Assembly (NCBI RefSeq): GCF_028858725.1 | Contig: NC_084763.1 | Location: 6,386,001 to 6,450,000, forward strand | Reading direction: 5' to 3' | DNA from: Colius striatus | Taxonomy: Eukaryota; Chordata; Aves; Coliiformes; Coliidae | Length of the DNA stretch: 64,000 bases | Shown: piece by piece, positions 11,905 to 24,900 of the stretch | How the letters are laid out: every line of letters begins with the position of its first letter | Numbering within the stretch: the stretch's first letter is position 1 | Notes under the pieces: generated by a model | The model's database searches: none | The model's input: only the letters and a program-made list of their open reading frames with translations | What the model was told of the DNA's origin: nothing | Position numbers and translations under genes: made by a program

Positions 11905-14900
11905 TCAGCCTACTGCATAATATTCTGCCCTTAAATGGGTTGTGTTAGGTACTGAAATGATGCAGTTCACAGAGACACCAGTTGTGCCTGGCACTGACAG
12001 ACTTTCTGTCATGGATCTATAAAGCTCACAAGCAAGTGGCTTGCATCCCAGGATTTTCTGTTGTCACTCATACCTGGTCGCATTTTGGCAAAATATTTTG
12101 TCATCTGAGGTGGACAATAAAAAAAGAAAAGGACCGGGTCAGCGATTGAAGATGACTGTGAGCTTCAACAAGATCTTGTGGTGATATTCTAGGTGCAATT
12201 GCAGCAGGTTGGCCAGCAAACTAAAGCTAAAGCTCTTATTCCACATGTAAAACTGCTAGGACTTTCCTGGAAATATTTAATGAGGAAGAAGCAAACATAT
12301 GCTGAAGCTATTTTAAGTTATATAGAATGCATCCAAAGAAGTGAGATCCTGCCCAAGAGGATCATGTGAAGTGTTAAAAGGGTTTGGGTTTGGTTTTTTT
12401 ATTGTAACTGAAAAGTGTGCCGTTACATCCAATTGTCACCAAAACATTGGAGAGTTGGACTTGATGCTCTGATGATGTTGCATTTATGCTTTGATTGTTC
12501 AAGCAGCTCCTGATGCTGCTGTGATGATTCCTACAGGCTACAGGGCACTAAGCTAAGAAGCTGTCACCTAGATTTGAATTCAGCTCTCCAGGAATTCAAC
12601 TTTCTGTAAGTGCAGCATCCTAACTAGGTTTGTAGGAATGAAGCATGGTGTTTCAAAGCCTGCTCAGGAATGGGAGCACGACAGCCAGTCCTTGCACTTG
12701 GCAGCAATTAGACATCTGCCCATCATTTCCCACTCACACAGCTCTGGTTGTGCACCTCTGCAGCCCTGCTTTGCCAGGCTTCCCAATAAGGTGAGCTAAC
12801 TAGGCAGAGAACTTACTGGGCTATACTGGGCTTTATGCAGCCCGCTTTAGAACCAGCTGGTTGAGAGCTGTGTTGCATTGTGCAGATGTAGTTTTAGCCT
12901 TTTCGTGCCTCAGTTGCCAATTGCTTAACAAGGCAAAATAGCAACACCTTCTTCATCAGTGATTAAATGCATTCTGTGGCAATGGAGGTTATCTGTGAGA
13001 AATTTTACTGTTGGCTGAAGTTATGGACTTCAGTAGGTCTCTCGTTTTCCAAAGCAGCTGGAGTTTGGAGTCAGGTGTTGGAAGAGCTGACCCCCCCCCC
13101 ATCCCCAAGAAGACAGATTGCTCAGATGCTGAAACAGCAAAGATCAGCAGAAACTTTCTGTAGGACCTGTTAATGTCGAGAACATAGTGTCCTGGGGCAA
13201 GGTCTACCTCTGTTCTTGTGTCCACAGATCATCTGCTGCTCTTTTGGGTATTAATGTTGTAATACTTGCTGCTGTACCTGTGCCACAGAGATGACAAATG
13301 AACTCCCAGGCTTGTACGTCGAAGACCAGAACTCAGGTGAACGGCACAGGAACAGTTGTTACTGGAAAATCAGCATTTCTCAGAAGATCATTGCCACATA
13401 TTGCCTATGATGGTTACAAAAATGCTGTGTGATCTGCAGATCAGAATGCATTTACCTGGTACCAATGCCAGCTTTTCCAAGAGCAAATAGTGTTTCCAGT
13501 AAAGAGAACATCTCCCATAGGATTTTACAGCTGGACTTCAGAAAACATCAGCTTTGTACTAGAGAGGAATACCAAACCCCTAGGAGAAACACAGCCTAGG
13601 TGAAAAACTGGTTTACAAATGTTCAATTATTGGGCAGGAAGAAGGCACTGGTGATGGCAGGCAATGTGAGATCCTTCTGCCTGAAAAGGCTCAACATCTT
13701 TTTCTTTCCGATCACTGCCTGTGCATTCAAGCTCAGCAGACAGCACCAAGCCCTCTCAAACGAGCTCTTGCAGACTGAGCCTGCTGCCTTCCTCCTTGCA
13801 AACCTGTCCATAAAAGAGAGAGAGCATATTCTCTAGGACACTGCATCTGTACCATGAATTGACTGAAAAAAACCAGTCTGTTGGCTCTCATTCCACGTTT
13901 CACAAAATGTGAATTCACATCTTTGGGAGAAGTGGGTGCAGAATGTGTCCATTTCATTCTGTAACAGGACATATCATGAGTCCTTGGTGTATACTTTAAA
14001 TGTTATTCTTTTCCTTGCTTGGTTTCATTTGGCTTTCCCTTTGTGCTGTCAAATATTCCTGCTGTGTTACACAGGTAGAGTCAGCTGAACGCAAATATCG
14101 CTGCTGCAGAGGGATCACGCACAAATCCATCCCCAGCTGGAAACTCAAGCCCTTTATCAGCTGATTACAATGGGGAATTACACATTCACAGAAGAAAGCA
14201 GGGGCAGATCCTGGCATGGAATTTATACCTATCCCCTGCTTAGGTGCTTAAACTTTCTTGTCTTCAAATTCTGCACATTTGATTGTGGAACACATTCAAA
14301 ACAGAACTTACAGCCAATGCCTTGTGGAGTTAACATGTCCATGAGGTGCTAAAAGGCACCAAGTTCTTTACTAGGGACAGCACAGGGAGGTATAGCATCC
14401 TTGAGTCCCCAGAGAGAACAGAATGTTAGCTAGGTTTGTTCATTCAGTTCAGGAGAGGCCTTAGGTGCAGGTTTGTGAGGACAAACAAGGAGGAGAGACG
14501 CCTTTGCTGTCCTCTCCTTTCCAGCAGCAAGAACAAATGCAAGAAAACTCCCTAGTTTTAGAGCTGGGGTGCAAACTCAGCTGAAAATCCTAGTGAGTGT
14601 TCCTAAAGCTTAACCACTTGGGAGCAACCAGTACACAGATGTTAATTGCCTCCTGAAATATTCTTGAATATCTTTGTGCTGTCACACAGCTTCTTTTTTT
14701 TTGTGAGTTACACAAGACGTCCCAGCTTACAGAATCCTTTCATGGCAGCGGTACGTCCTGATCATGCAGAGATTCTTTATCCCCTGTCCCCAGGAAATCT
14801 GTGAGGTCAGCAGGTTTCTTGGAAGGGAACAGAGGTTGTTGGGGTGATTCACACTAATTGCTCTCCCAAATGCCACCTTCACTGTGTGGAGGCTGAGTGC

Positions 14901-17900
14901 CCGCCCCTCAGGTTATTTCAGTGGAGCAGTAACTTACTTAAAGTGATGGTTTTGGAGGGAGACTGTGCTAAACTGAAAGCCAGTTTCTCATTGCTCACTA
15001 GACAACAGTTGCCAAGCAGGAAAAAATTACTAGTGTCCAACAGTTCAATATGTTCCTTTATAGAAGTCAAAAGTCTTATACAGGTAGTATAAACTAATGC
15101 TGGACCAGCCAAGGGCATTCTTGCATGGAGGACTAGTGCTTCCTTCATAAGAGTCCCTGCTGAATGCCTGAAGATATAAGTGTACAGCAGGAAATCATCA
15201 TCATCATCCAAGTAGACAGCTCTGTACTCATCATATGTGGTACTTAAAGGGATATATAACCTTCACCCATTCTAGATTGAGAATGGAATCTATGTTTAAG
15301 ATTCTCTGATGCTTCCCTCCCAAAAATTGGTTTAGACTGTTTGTAAGCTTATCATATCCCTTGTGCTGACATTTTTTATGCCAACTGTTTACTTCAATCT
15401 GAGTTCTTTGAGAACATTCTAGCCAAACTAAAGTAACTGATTCAATAAACTCATCTTTTTATTACATGTAAAGAACTATGGTGAACTTTAAGAAGAAAGG
15501 GAACAAGGCGGGAGATGGGGCAGCACTGTTGTAAATCAGAGTAAGATGTTCCTAATGGTCTCTGGAACCAACGTTTCTCACAGATGTTTGCCTCACCTGG
15601 AAATTTCACACAACCAGATCCCAAAGCAAATACCAGAGAAAATGCCAGGAGATCTGCAGCTCTGTCTTCAGAATAGTGCCTGGAGAGGAAGGCATGCAGC
15701 TTTCCCTGTCCCAGTGGGGAGGAAGCAGGGGGATAGTCTGCTGGCACTTACGTGGGCACCATCCCTGCTGCCCTCTGCATTCAAACACCTGCTCCAGGGA
15801 AGAGATCTCAGGAGCCTGGAGGTTACCACTGCGTATCAGCAGCTATTGAAAGCTGCATGTTACACACTGAGAGGTAGAAGCATCTTAGTTTTTACTGCAA
15901 GCTCATGGATCTCCAAAGCACACAATGTTTCTGCTTGCACATTGTGGCAGGTCAAAACCAGGCTCACCAAGCTGCCACAAGTTTTACTTGCAGCCACACT
16001 TGCATGCACCTGCCCTAGAGCCTATATTTGCCATTTATCATCTAACCTTGCTGTGTAATGTGCTGCAATTTTCCTTCCAACCAGCACTTTAAGTCTCCCA
16101 ATAACGTGTCTGTTAGCAAGTCTCACTACTGCTGTGTAAAAGAGCAGGGAGAAGAAAAAGCAGCGAGCAACAGCACCTCCCCAATGCACCCTCTCAGACT
16201 TTCCACTTTCTTCCCCAGTTTTGTTTACTTTGCCACTGTGAGGAGAACAAGCAAAATGTCATCATTCTTCCCTCCCTGAGACAGAAAGTTATTATCAATA
16301 CTCACTGCAGCCCAGAAAATAATTGCAAATGAGTAATTTACACAATTAATGCAGCCTTTTGTCCTGCTTATGTAATAACTGCCAGAGGATCACAGATTCC
16401 CTTTGAATGTATTCCTTAGTTAAGTTTATTTGATACGTCTTCATGATCCTACTGCTCTGTTGGCTGAATGCCAATTTTAAGTAATTACTCACATTCATTA
16501 ATGTGCAGGTTGTTTTCTAGTGGCTGGTCAAATAAATCAAGAGACATCATTTTTATTCCCTGTCTGAATAAACCTGCAGTCGCTTCCACTACAAATGTTC
16601 ATAAACATGACTGCAATGCTTATTTTTTAGGTATCCTCTGAGTTTATTTGAACTTGAAAACTTGTGATTTCTTCCTGTCTGCAAGCACATGAACACAAAA
16701 GGTGTGACAGCACTTGTACAATGCACACGTTTAACGTTCCAATGGATATTGGCTTGTTTATTTGTACATCTTTCTCCAGTCCTTCAAGAGCAGCTGAGGC
16801 ATTGCATCAGACTGCTGGATAAAAGACATTATTTCTTTCAAAACCTGGAGTCTTCCTTTCTCTAAAGCATTCCCAGCAGATAAACAGTGTCCTTTTGTAC
16901 TGCTGATAGCCATTTAAGAGCTTCTTTAGCCAGCCCACAGCAGCAGTGAGAAATAAAAATCACTTTCCTGATACCGTGTGGTCAGACCACACCAACCTGC
17001 TTTAATGTGAGGGTTTTTTTTGGCTTCAGTGGCAGATCACTTCCTTAGCTGCAGCATGCAGCCTGTATCAGAGGGAGCAGTGTACCTGTCTTCCCAAGGT
17101 CTCTGCTGTCTTAAGAGATGGTAGCTTTTTGGTGATGCATCAGTCCTAAATAATGGTCCAGAGCTCCTGGGAATGTCATAGCAGCAATAGTGCCTCAAAA
17201 CAGAAGGGTTAGGGTTTCCTAAAAGCTGAAGGACAATTATTACCATCAACCCTTGTTCAAATTTCAAGTGTGATTTAGAGTCAGTTAGATGCTTATTGTT
17301 ACTAAGAAAAAGAGTATAAACTCCAACATAATCTGATAACACAATAGTGATAACAACCAATATACTATAACCCCAAAACTAGACCATCAAAAACCTACTT
17401 TGGTGTGAAATCTACAGCTACTGGGGATGGGAAATGCCGCCTCTCTGTGTGCTGAAAACCTCTTTGCCAGAGGAGTGTCTGCACAGAAGCCTGCCCGTAG
17501 CAATGCCACGACTCACCCTGTTGTGAACGCTGGGTATTACTGACCTGGTGCCAGGCTTTGCTACTGTGAAGGTGTCAGGACAGCTACTAAGTCCTTTTGA
17601 TTTCATTGATTTACAAGTATAGGCTCGAGGACAGCTGGAGCAGGTTCTAGCAGAGGAGCAATACACCAGGAGGTGTTACACTGTCAGGCAGACACGTAAA
17701 GAGGGATGATTTTAGCTCTGGTTTGTGGGTTGCCATGGTTAGTGCAATCTACTGCCCAAAACCACCAGCTCAGTGGCATGCAGGCACTTTGGGTTCCAGC
17801 CAGGGTTTTAAGCAGGGTGCTGAGCCCTCGCCCTGACTGCAGCTTCTCCTTCCCCACCGGTACAGAACTCCCTCCTACCTTCATCCCTAAGTTTCATTCT

Positions 17901-19603
17901 CTGCAGACTTTTGCTTTGCCACAGATATTACTCACCTACCCAGCCTTTGTTTTCCCTTCTATTGCTAACATACTCAAATATCCGTTTGATAAAGCGTTTC
18001 CCCTCTGATTCCTCCTCCTCCGACTGTTACTCACTGTGCTCTGCCTTTCCAAGGGGATCCAATTTAACTGAGGTGCCTCCTGAGATTACAAAGCATCATC
18101 TCCTTTGCAAGTCTGACAGTCCTGCTGTTATTCATCCCTTTTTGGCATTTGGGTTCATTATTCTTTTCACATTTGCTGCTGTAAGCGCCAAAGGTCTGTC
18201 AAGAAAGGCTTAATGCTGAAGGAGATAAACTAAAGGAGGTTCCTGTGATAACATTCAGGTATTGATTGTTTTAATGGTCTAATTGAAGGATGGGACAGAC
18301 AAGGAGTGACCTCCATGGTAACCTAGGTAGGCTGAGCCCAAAGAAGAGGCTCCAAGCTTCTGGAGACAAAGGGCTCAGTCCCTTCTCAGTTCATACCAAG
18401 CCATGCCTGCTCCTAGGCTGAGTATGTCTGTTTTACCATGCACATAACAACAGCCATGGCAACAGGTTTGTGAAGAAGTTATGAAGTGTGTGGACGTAAA
18501 TGATTCTCTAAACATCAAGATTATTCAGATTCATTGAAAAAAGAAAAGTTCTAAACATTACAAAAGTCATTCCAGAGGAATCGTTTGATGAGGTCAGGAA
18601 AAATTCACTCAAAATGCCAACTCCATTTCTTGTCTGTGCATGAAATGAGTAAATAACCTTGGGAAGAAAGCAAGCAATTCTCTTTTTTAAGCAGTTATAG
18701 GAAAATATCACAATAAAACATTCTTTGCAAACAGATGCCATTGATTTATACACAGGCATCAGCCTCTCACTCTTTGGAAACGTACATTTGGCATTGATTT
18801 AGATGAAACTCTTCTGTTTGGTTACAAAGAAACGAAGGAGGCTGTTGGCCACAGTGGTGCCCTTTCCCCTGATGTTTTTAAGCAAGAAGAGTTTGCACTG
18901 GGCAGGAAACCTCTGCACAGAGCGTTGCATTCAGAGCACCAAGCTGGACTGTTTCCTACTCAGCAGCAGATTGCTACGGTCTCTTTTTTTGCTTTTCATT
19001 CTTCTGGAGAGGGTGCTTGTGCTGAGGGAACAATTACAGGGTTAGCAGGTCTCTAGATAATGATCCTGAAGGAAGCTTTTAGCAGAATAGATTTCCTGTT
19101 ATTGTAACGTAGCTATTCCATGGTTATAATTGTTCCGGATGGCTCCAGTGCTTTCCACCATGCATCGCTCAGATCGCTCCCGCAAACAAAGCATTTGCTC
19201 ATGCTGATTGTAAAGCGAGAAGGAAACTCACACCCTAATCCAATTTAAAACACAGCCAGGAGGTGGATGTTGATTATAGAGTGAATATAGCCACCGTCAC
19301 ATCAGTGTGAGCCCAGCCACTGCTTTAGAGAACAGGCAGCTCAGTACCCACAGCGCTGAGGGAAAGGAGCTGTACCCACTCCCAGCACCCTTGGGAGTCT
19401 CAGGGCTATTGATTTCCCTTAATCTCCCTTCCTTACCCGTTAGAAACTCGGGTGTGTTTATGCATTCTGCTTGTTTCAAACACCTAGAGGTGGGATGGGA
19501 AAAAGACATTTGGGTTAAAACGTTTGCACGTAGCAGGGGTCACAGTTAGTGAGAGAAGGCTGTGATTTCAGTGGTTAGCCTTGCTTTGAAAAAACCTCTG
19601 AGA
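11905..19603. other. Intergenic DNA, no gene recognised
   Basis: This is unique sequence with minor simple repeats: a C10 run at 13091-13100, T9 at 14694-14702 and (ATC)5 at 15194-15208. Positions 16320-16660 are AT-rich with several homeodomain-type TAATTA and ATTAAT cores and might be a conserved noncoding element. RFX-like motifs occur between 17.7 and 18.5 kb. No reading frame shows a recognisable domain or a credible exon structure. Confidence 0.55.
17729..18463. promoter_or_regulatory. Group of three X-box-like CCATGG-centred motifs
   Basis: GTTGCCATGGTTAG (17729-17742), ACCTCCATGGTAAC (18309-18322) and ACAGCCATGGCAAC (18450-18463) each contain one good RFX half-site (GTTGCC, GGTAAC or GGCAAC) around a CCATGG core. 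Only the middle one satisfies the loose RYYNYY-N(1-3)-RRNRAC consensus on both sides. That consensus is common by chance, so regulatory function is a guess. Confidence 0.2.
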
Positions 19604-19690
19604 ACTGATCTAGGTGAACCTGCTTCTGCAGGGGGGTTGGAATAGATGACCTCTAAAGATCCCTTCCAACCCCTACCATTCTGTGATTCT
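19604..19690 (+). mobile_element. CR1 LINE 3' terminal fragment
   Basis: Only the last ~87 bp of CR1 are present: CTGATCTAGGTGAACCTGC, 'TTCTGCAGGGGGGTTGGAAT', then CTTCCAACCCCTACCATTC and TGTGATTCT. The close match to the usual CR1 3' end suggests a fairly young but very short insertion. Confidence 0.93.
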
Positions 19691-20094
19691 AACTGAAGGA
19701 TGGAAGGAAAGAGAAACAGGAGCAGAAGAGAGAAATAGGGAATTAGGAGGGAAGGAGATAAGCAAAAGACAAGGAAAGGTATTATTGGGGAGCAGCATGA
19801 ACATTAATGGGAAGTGATAATCCCAATGCTTCAGAGAACTAGGATTCCTGTTCACAGATCAAACCTGCTTAGAAATAAAAAGGCTCAACTCTCTGTTCAG
19901 TTGCTTTTGTTAAGACAAAGAAGCAGGTGGTCTCAGTTCATGTCTGGTCTCGTTGCAGCTTCCACATCAAAAAACCACCTACACCAGTGGCTTTTTTGTT
20001 ACCAGTGTAGGCACAGATGTCAGAAGCTGCAAGATCAGAGAACCTTCATCTTGCTACAGGCTCTTGCCTGGCCCCCATCCCTGTAGTGCCCGAG

Positions 20095-20192
20095 CAGAGC
20101 GATAATCCCGTCTGACAGATGGGAACGGAGCAAAGCCGTGCTCGAGTCCAACCACGCAGCCTCTGTGAGAGTGGGGATTGAATCCCCCCAGC
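20095..20192 (+). mobile_element. Possible MIR-like (CORE-SINE/L2-tail) relic
   Basis: The order CTGACAGATGGGAACGGAGC, then CAAAGCCGTGCTCGAGTCC, then CCACGCAGCCTCTGTGAGAG, then TGGGGATTGAATCCC resembles the 3' half of ancient MIR elements (ACAGATGGGAAA... GGTCACACAGC... GGGATTGAACCC). Divergence is high and there is no clear tRNA-related head. The call is made by eye and is uncertain. Confidence 0.4.
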
Positions 20193-21830
20193 CCAAGTCC
20201 AACCTCCCTTTCAGCCCTCCCTTCTTGGTGAGGCATACATGCACTGTAGCCCCCACATTCTCTCCTGAAGAACACAGGGCTGGTCCTTTTCATTCAGAAG
20301 TAAGGCACCAGGGAAAGATTTTTGTTTGCCATCTTTCTAATGGAGTTTTATTTGGATTACTGGAAACATCATGAACTTCAGGTTAAGGGAAATGCCTTAG
20401 TTTTCCTTAAGAAATAGATTTTAACAACAGTGCATGTATGATCCTGTGACACATACTGTCTTGACTGGAATCCAGATTCAATTCTCAGGTGGTACAAATG
20501 GAGAGCAACCCAAGTGCTGTCCATAATGTGTCTGCAAGCTCCCTCTCAAGCAGCAAAGAACAAAGTCTGTTTTTCTGGTTTTGCCTCAGAGTAAAGCCAA
20601 AAGAAATATGCTTCCAAGAACCTGTAAATTCCCCAGAGATCTCATGGCCAGCTACTCCAGATTTGAGCTAGGCATGTCTGAAAAACATGTTGCTATAAGA
20701 GGCTTGGACTAACAAACCAGCAATAAGATTATGTGATTTTTTTTGCAGGGAAATGTTAGCTTGCCTTGGTAGTGCTCTGAGCCAGGCAGAAATAATACAG
20801 CCAGGTTAAGGCAGAGTTGGACCTGCACTAGCTGCAGCCCCTTATAAGAAGGTGCTTCTGGGCTGGACTCAGCTCCAGGCAGATTGCAGCTCTCCATCTT
20901 CCACCTCAGAGATGACTCTCAGAGTATGGACTGAGCTTAGTTATGTGAGGATGGGAAATCCCACGGGGATACAATCCTCGACAAAAGTACAGGAAAGAAA
21001 AGCAGAAGAAGCTGGGAAACTTCTGCATCCCAGAGAGTGAGACGTGTGCAGCAGTCTCTGCTTTCTCTGTGTCAGGGTGCCAACACCAAAGCCTGGCTCC
21101 ACCAGAGGACACTGACCAAATGAGTTCAGACCAGAAGACCAATACCTTCTGCCATCTCTGCATAGACCAGACTACAGTCACAGAGCAAAATAGCAAAGAC
21201 TCAGAGTTTCATTTTTGCCCACAGGATCATCACGGTCTGAGACACCACAAAACAAACTGTACTGGAGGTTACTGAAGCCCCACTGGCCAAGACCACACAG
21301 GTTCAGCGAGCCATGGGATAGGACTCCTTGGCAGATAAGGCCAGTTTGTGGCATGCTTCCCTGTTCTTGGGGCTGGTGGCTTCAACTCTAAAGCAGATAC
21401 CCAGTGCAGTTATTTTGCTGGTACGATACTGGAGGCAAGAATGATGCTTGAACAACAACATGAAGCAAATCTTGGTCCTGAGACATTTATAGTCCAAGAC
21501 TTTCATGGTGGCAGATTCCTGGCCTAAATTGATTTTGTAGCAAGGTATGTAGTGGAAAAGCTTGGATGTATTCACCTTTCATGTTGGACCCCCTTGTGTG
21601 ACTGTGGATGCTGACATTCAGGAGAAGAGGAGGATGAGGAGTACAGCACTAACTATTAAATTTGCTCCTTGTCTCTAGTTGTGATGTTAGGCTGATTCAA
21701 GCATTTACACAAAGAAAAGCAATGGATTTGGGGAAAGAAAGTGTAGAAGGGAGATTAGACTGCAAAGTCCATCAGAATGGTGTATGAGCTACATTGACAT
21801 ACAGATGCAGGCACAGACACATACATGTAT

Positions 21831-21909
21831 CACAGAATCACAGAATGGTAGGGGTTGGAAGGGACCTTTAGAGATCATCCAGTCCAATCCCCCTGCAGAA
21901 GCAGTTCCC
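21831..21909 (-). mobile_element. CR1 LINE 3' terminal fragment
   Basis: The reverse complement of the CR1 3' end is almost perfect: CACAGAATCACAGAATGGTA, GGGGTTGGAAGGGACC, 'AGAGATCATCCAGTCCAATC', 'CCCTGCAGAAGCAGTTCCC'. It is about 79 bp and severely 5'-truncated. Confidence 0.93.
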
Positions 21910-24900
21910 AAGCAATTAAAAATAAGTAATAAAAGACTAGTAAAAATGAGCAGAAGAGCATTTCTGAAAGGAAGGAGACAAATGTAGGAAATGCTTAATT
22001 TTTAGCACATACAGTCTCTTTGCAGCACAGTTCTTTGCTAATTCCAAAAATAAACCCGTACCTGGAATGGGAATAAATTGAAACTGAGAGTGTTCTCTTA
22101 TATTCTCTTCATGAGCCTGATTTGCCAAAGCTCCCTGTATTTAAAAAACAAAGGACTTGCCCCCAGCATTGGCTTAGTAGGAATAAACATGTGGAAATTC
22201 TCTCTTTTTTTAGGAACTGAAGATGCAGAGAAAATGGTTTGGCTACACTTAATTTGGCTGTCAGTCCCCTTTTGCCATGTTTATTGCTTGATCTGTCAGT
22301 TAAAACACACCATAGTATAAAATGAACCCTGTCCAGGTAACAGTTGCTTATTTACCAAAGAGACCCAGTTCTGGTTACCACCTGAAACATCAAGCTTCCA
22401 TGTGCTTCTCTGCAAGCCATTTGGGTACAGGAGCCAGCCTGAGCTACAAGCTGTCTGTGCAAAGCTAAGAGCCACAACACCCACACCACATCCCTGAGAG
22501 AGCCAAGGAGCCCTGGCAGTGGCTCATAGGCAAAAGATAACTACCATAGCCCAACCCCATATCAGAACTGGGCAAGCCATTAGATCATGGGGCAGCCTTT
22601 TGATATTTGGAGCAACCTTCCTTCAGGCAGCCAGCAATGCACCCTGCACAGAGACCACGCTGCTGCTAGGGCCTGTGAGCAGAGCTGTGCTTGGGTAGCC
22701 AGCAAAATGCAAGGGCTCACGAGCTACGAGCCAGCCTCCCCTTTCTAAGGTTGTATGAGGGGAGCTAGCCTGCACTGATGATTTACTTTTGGGCTGCTCA
22801 GAAGCCACTACAACAGCATTCTTGGGCTTCTAAATCCCAGCAGTTATTAAAGCTTCTTTACCTGGCAGTTGTTGCTAGGCAAGAGGTATCCTGCAAGTGC
22901 TCCATCACAGAGGTCAATTAAATGCTATCCTCAAGCAAGCTGCTTTGAACTGAAGCCTGTATGAGAACAAAGAGACAAGATCCTTGTTCTCTTCATTAAA
23001 GAATGATTTGAGTTGTTGATAGAGATGAGCCTCAGTCACAGCTTTTAATTTCCTCAAAGTAGAAAGGAGGTTTGGGCAATAATTTTTAGGACTAAGCAAG
23101 GACACTGAATTTTTAAAGAGAAAGAAAATGCATTCAACAGAAAGTACATCATTTGAATAGCAACACAGAAAATCTGCCCATCCCCTCCTTATTTGCATCA
23201 CTTCCTCATCTGAAATGAATGTCAGAGTTGAGTGACACTGTAGTTCATGCTCGTGTAGATGGTAGTGTCCCGAGTTGTACCAACAGAATGAGGCACATTT
23301 CTCTTCAGATTTGGGATTTATTGTAAGAAAAGGTGAAAGATAAGAGGACTGCCGAGGTCTGAAAGAGAGAGTGAAGCAGACAAGGCAAAAAAAGAGAAGG
23401 AAAAGATCATGGGTAGGCTTAAAGGTAAGGATGTTTTCTCACTGATAATAAATGTGCCAAGAAGGCTGAATTCATTTTAAAAGGTCATTGGAGAAAAAAA
23501 AGTCAGATGAAAGATGTTTTGATAGCTGAAATCCAAAGTTTTGTGCATATTATTTCATTCAGGGTTTCTGTCAGCTCAGTCAGTCAGCTTCTGGGCAGGC
23601 ATCATTGCAGCTTGTGTCCCAGCACCAGGATGTCCTGGACATGCACTCTGCACAGCTCCACCACACAGACACCACCAGGGAAGGGGCCTTGGGCTACCCA
23701 AAACTGCTCAATCACCTGGGCAACTGCTTGCCCTGGGACTGGGGAAATATCCAGGGCTCAGCTAAAAAAGCTGCAAGTAAGACTGTGGTTGAGGTTTCCC
23801 TCGTGTCACATGCCCTGGCTTTCCTTCCAGCCCAGCAAGCAGAACTTTACTTTTAAACCAAAATCAACATGCAACGCTGAATTATCTTTTCATTATGATT
23901 TTTTGGGAGAACTTCCAAATTCAGGATGTCAATGTAACAAACTTTTCATGCCTCACTCAATTCCAGTGAGTACCTAATTAAGTTTTGCAGCAAATATTCT
24001 CTTTTGGCCAGTGAAAGCCAGTTTAGGAGCCACTGTGTTCATTCAAGTTTCACGTTGAATTTACTGAATAATTTGAGCAGAAACAAACGTTTAGAAAGTG
24101 TCAGATCATTTTAACTCAGCTTTGGTTCTTTACTCTGCCATAGCATTGTGAAACTAAAGACAACAGAGATAAACATTTGGTAGTGTCAATTCTTTCACTA
24201 GATTGGGCAGTGATGTGGGAAAACCCACACCTTACTACTCAGTGAATTGGAAACTAGAAGCCACCCGCCCTTCACGTGCTGAGCCTGTTGCCAGCAGGTT
24301 ACAGAGCTGCTGGCTCAGTGTGATTACAAATACTTTAGTGTATTTTTAATGAAAAGTATTTGGGAGCTACAGGGTTAACCTCAGAAATGAGGAAGCCCAA
24401 CTTTGTCCTCCACATTTAGGATACATTCCCCCAAGTGCTAGGCTTCTGTGGGAAAGGGGAAGAAATATCATGACCATGTCATTCTTCATCATCCAGAACA
24501 AACAATGTGATGCTGTAACCTGGATGCAAATAATTCTTGGAGGGTTTTTTTAAGAAACAAGGATGCCACTTTTCCTCTTGCTATGTTCCATCTGCTCCTG
24601 CCCAGGCTGCAGCAAAAACTGCTGAAGGCCTCTATGAAATGCTTTATCAATTCCTTCATTTAACCTGAAGCACAGTTGCTCAGCCTTTTCTTTTGGTGTG
24701 AAAAATGATGCTCGATTTCAGGGTCAATCCAAAAGGGATCTCTCTTTGTTACCTTATAATCCTGTAGTTATTTAGTGCATTATTTCATTCCCCTCTCAAA
24801 CAGCTTTCCCTCCTTTGATTTCTGTTCAGGCATCCTACTGGCAAGAGCAGGCAATTAGCTATTTGTTGTAGGATGGGAGCAACCTGAACACACATCTCAG

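Noticed and set aside
23541..23856. Exon-like frames with AAGTAAGA at the end
   Set aside because: The donor-like site lacks the usual G at -1, three frames are open at once, and no known gene lies between CDCP1 and TMEM158 in other vertebrates.
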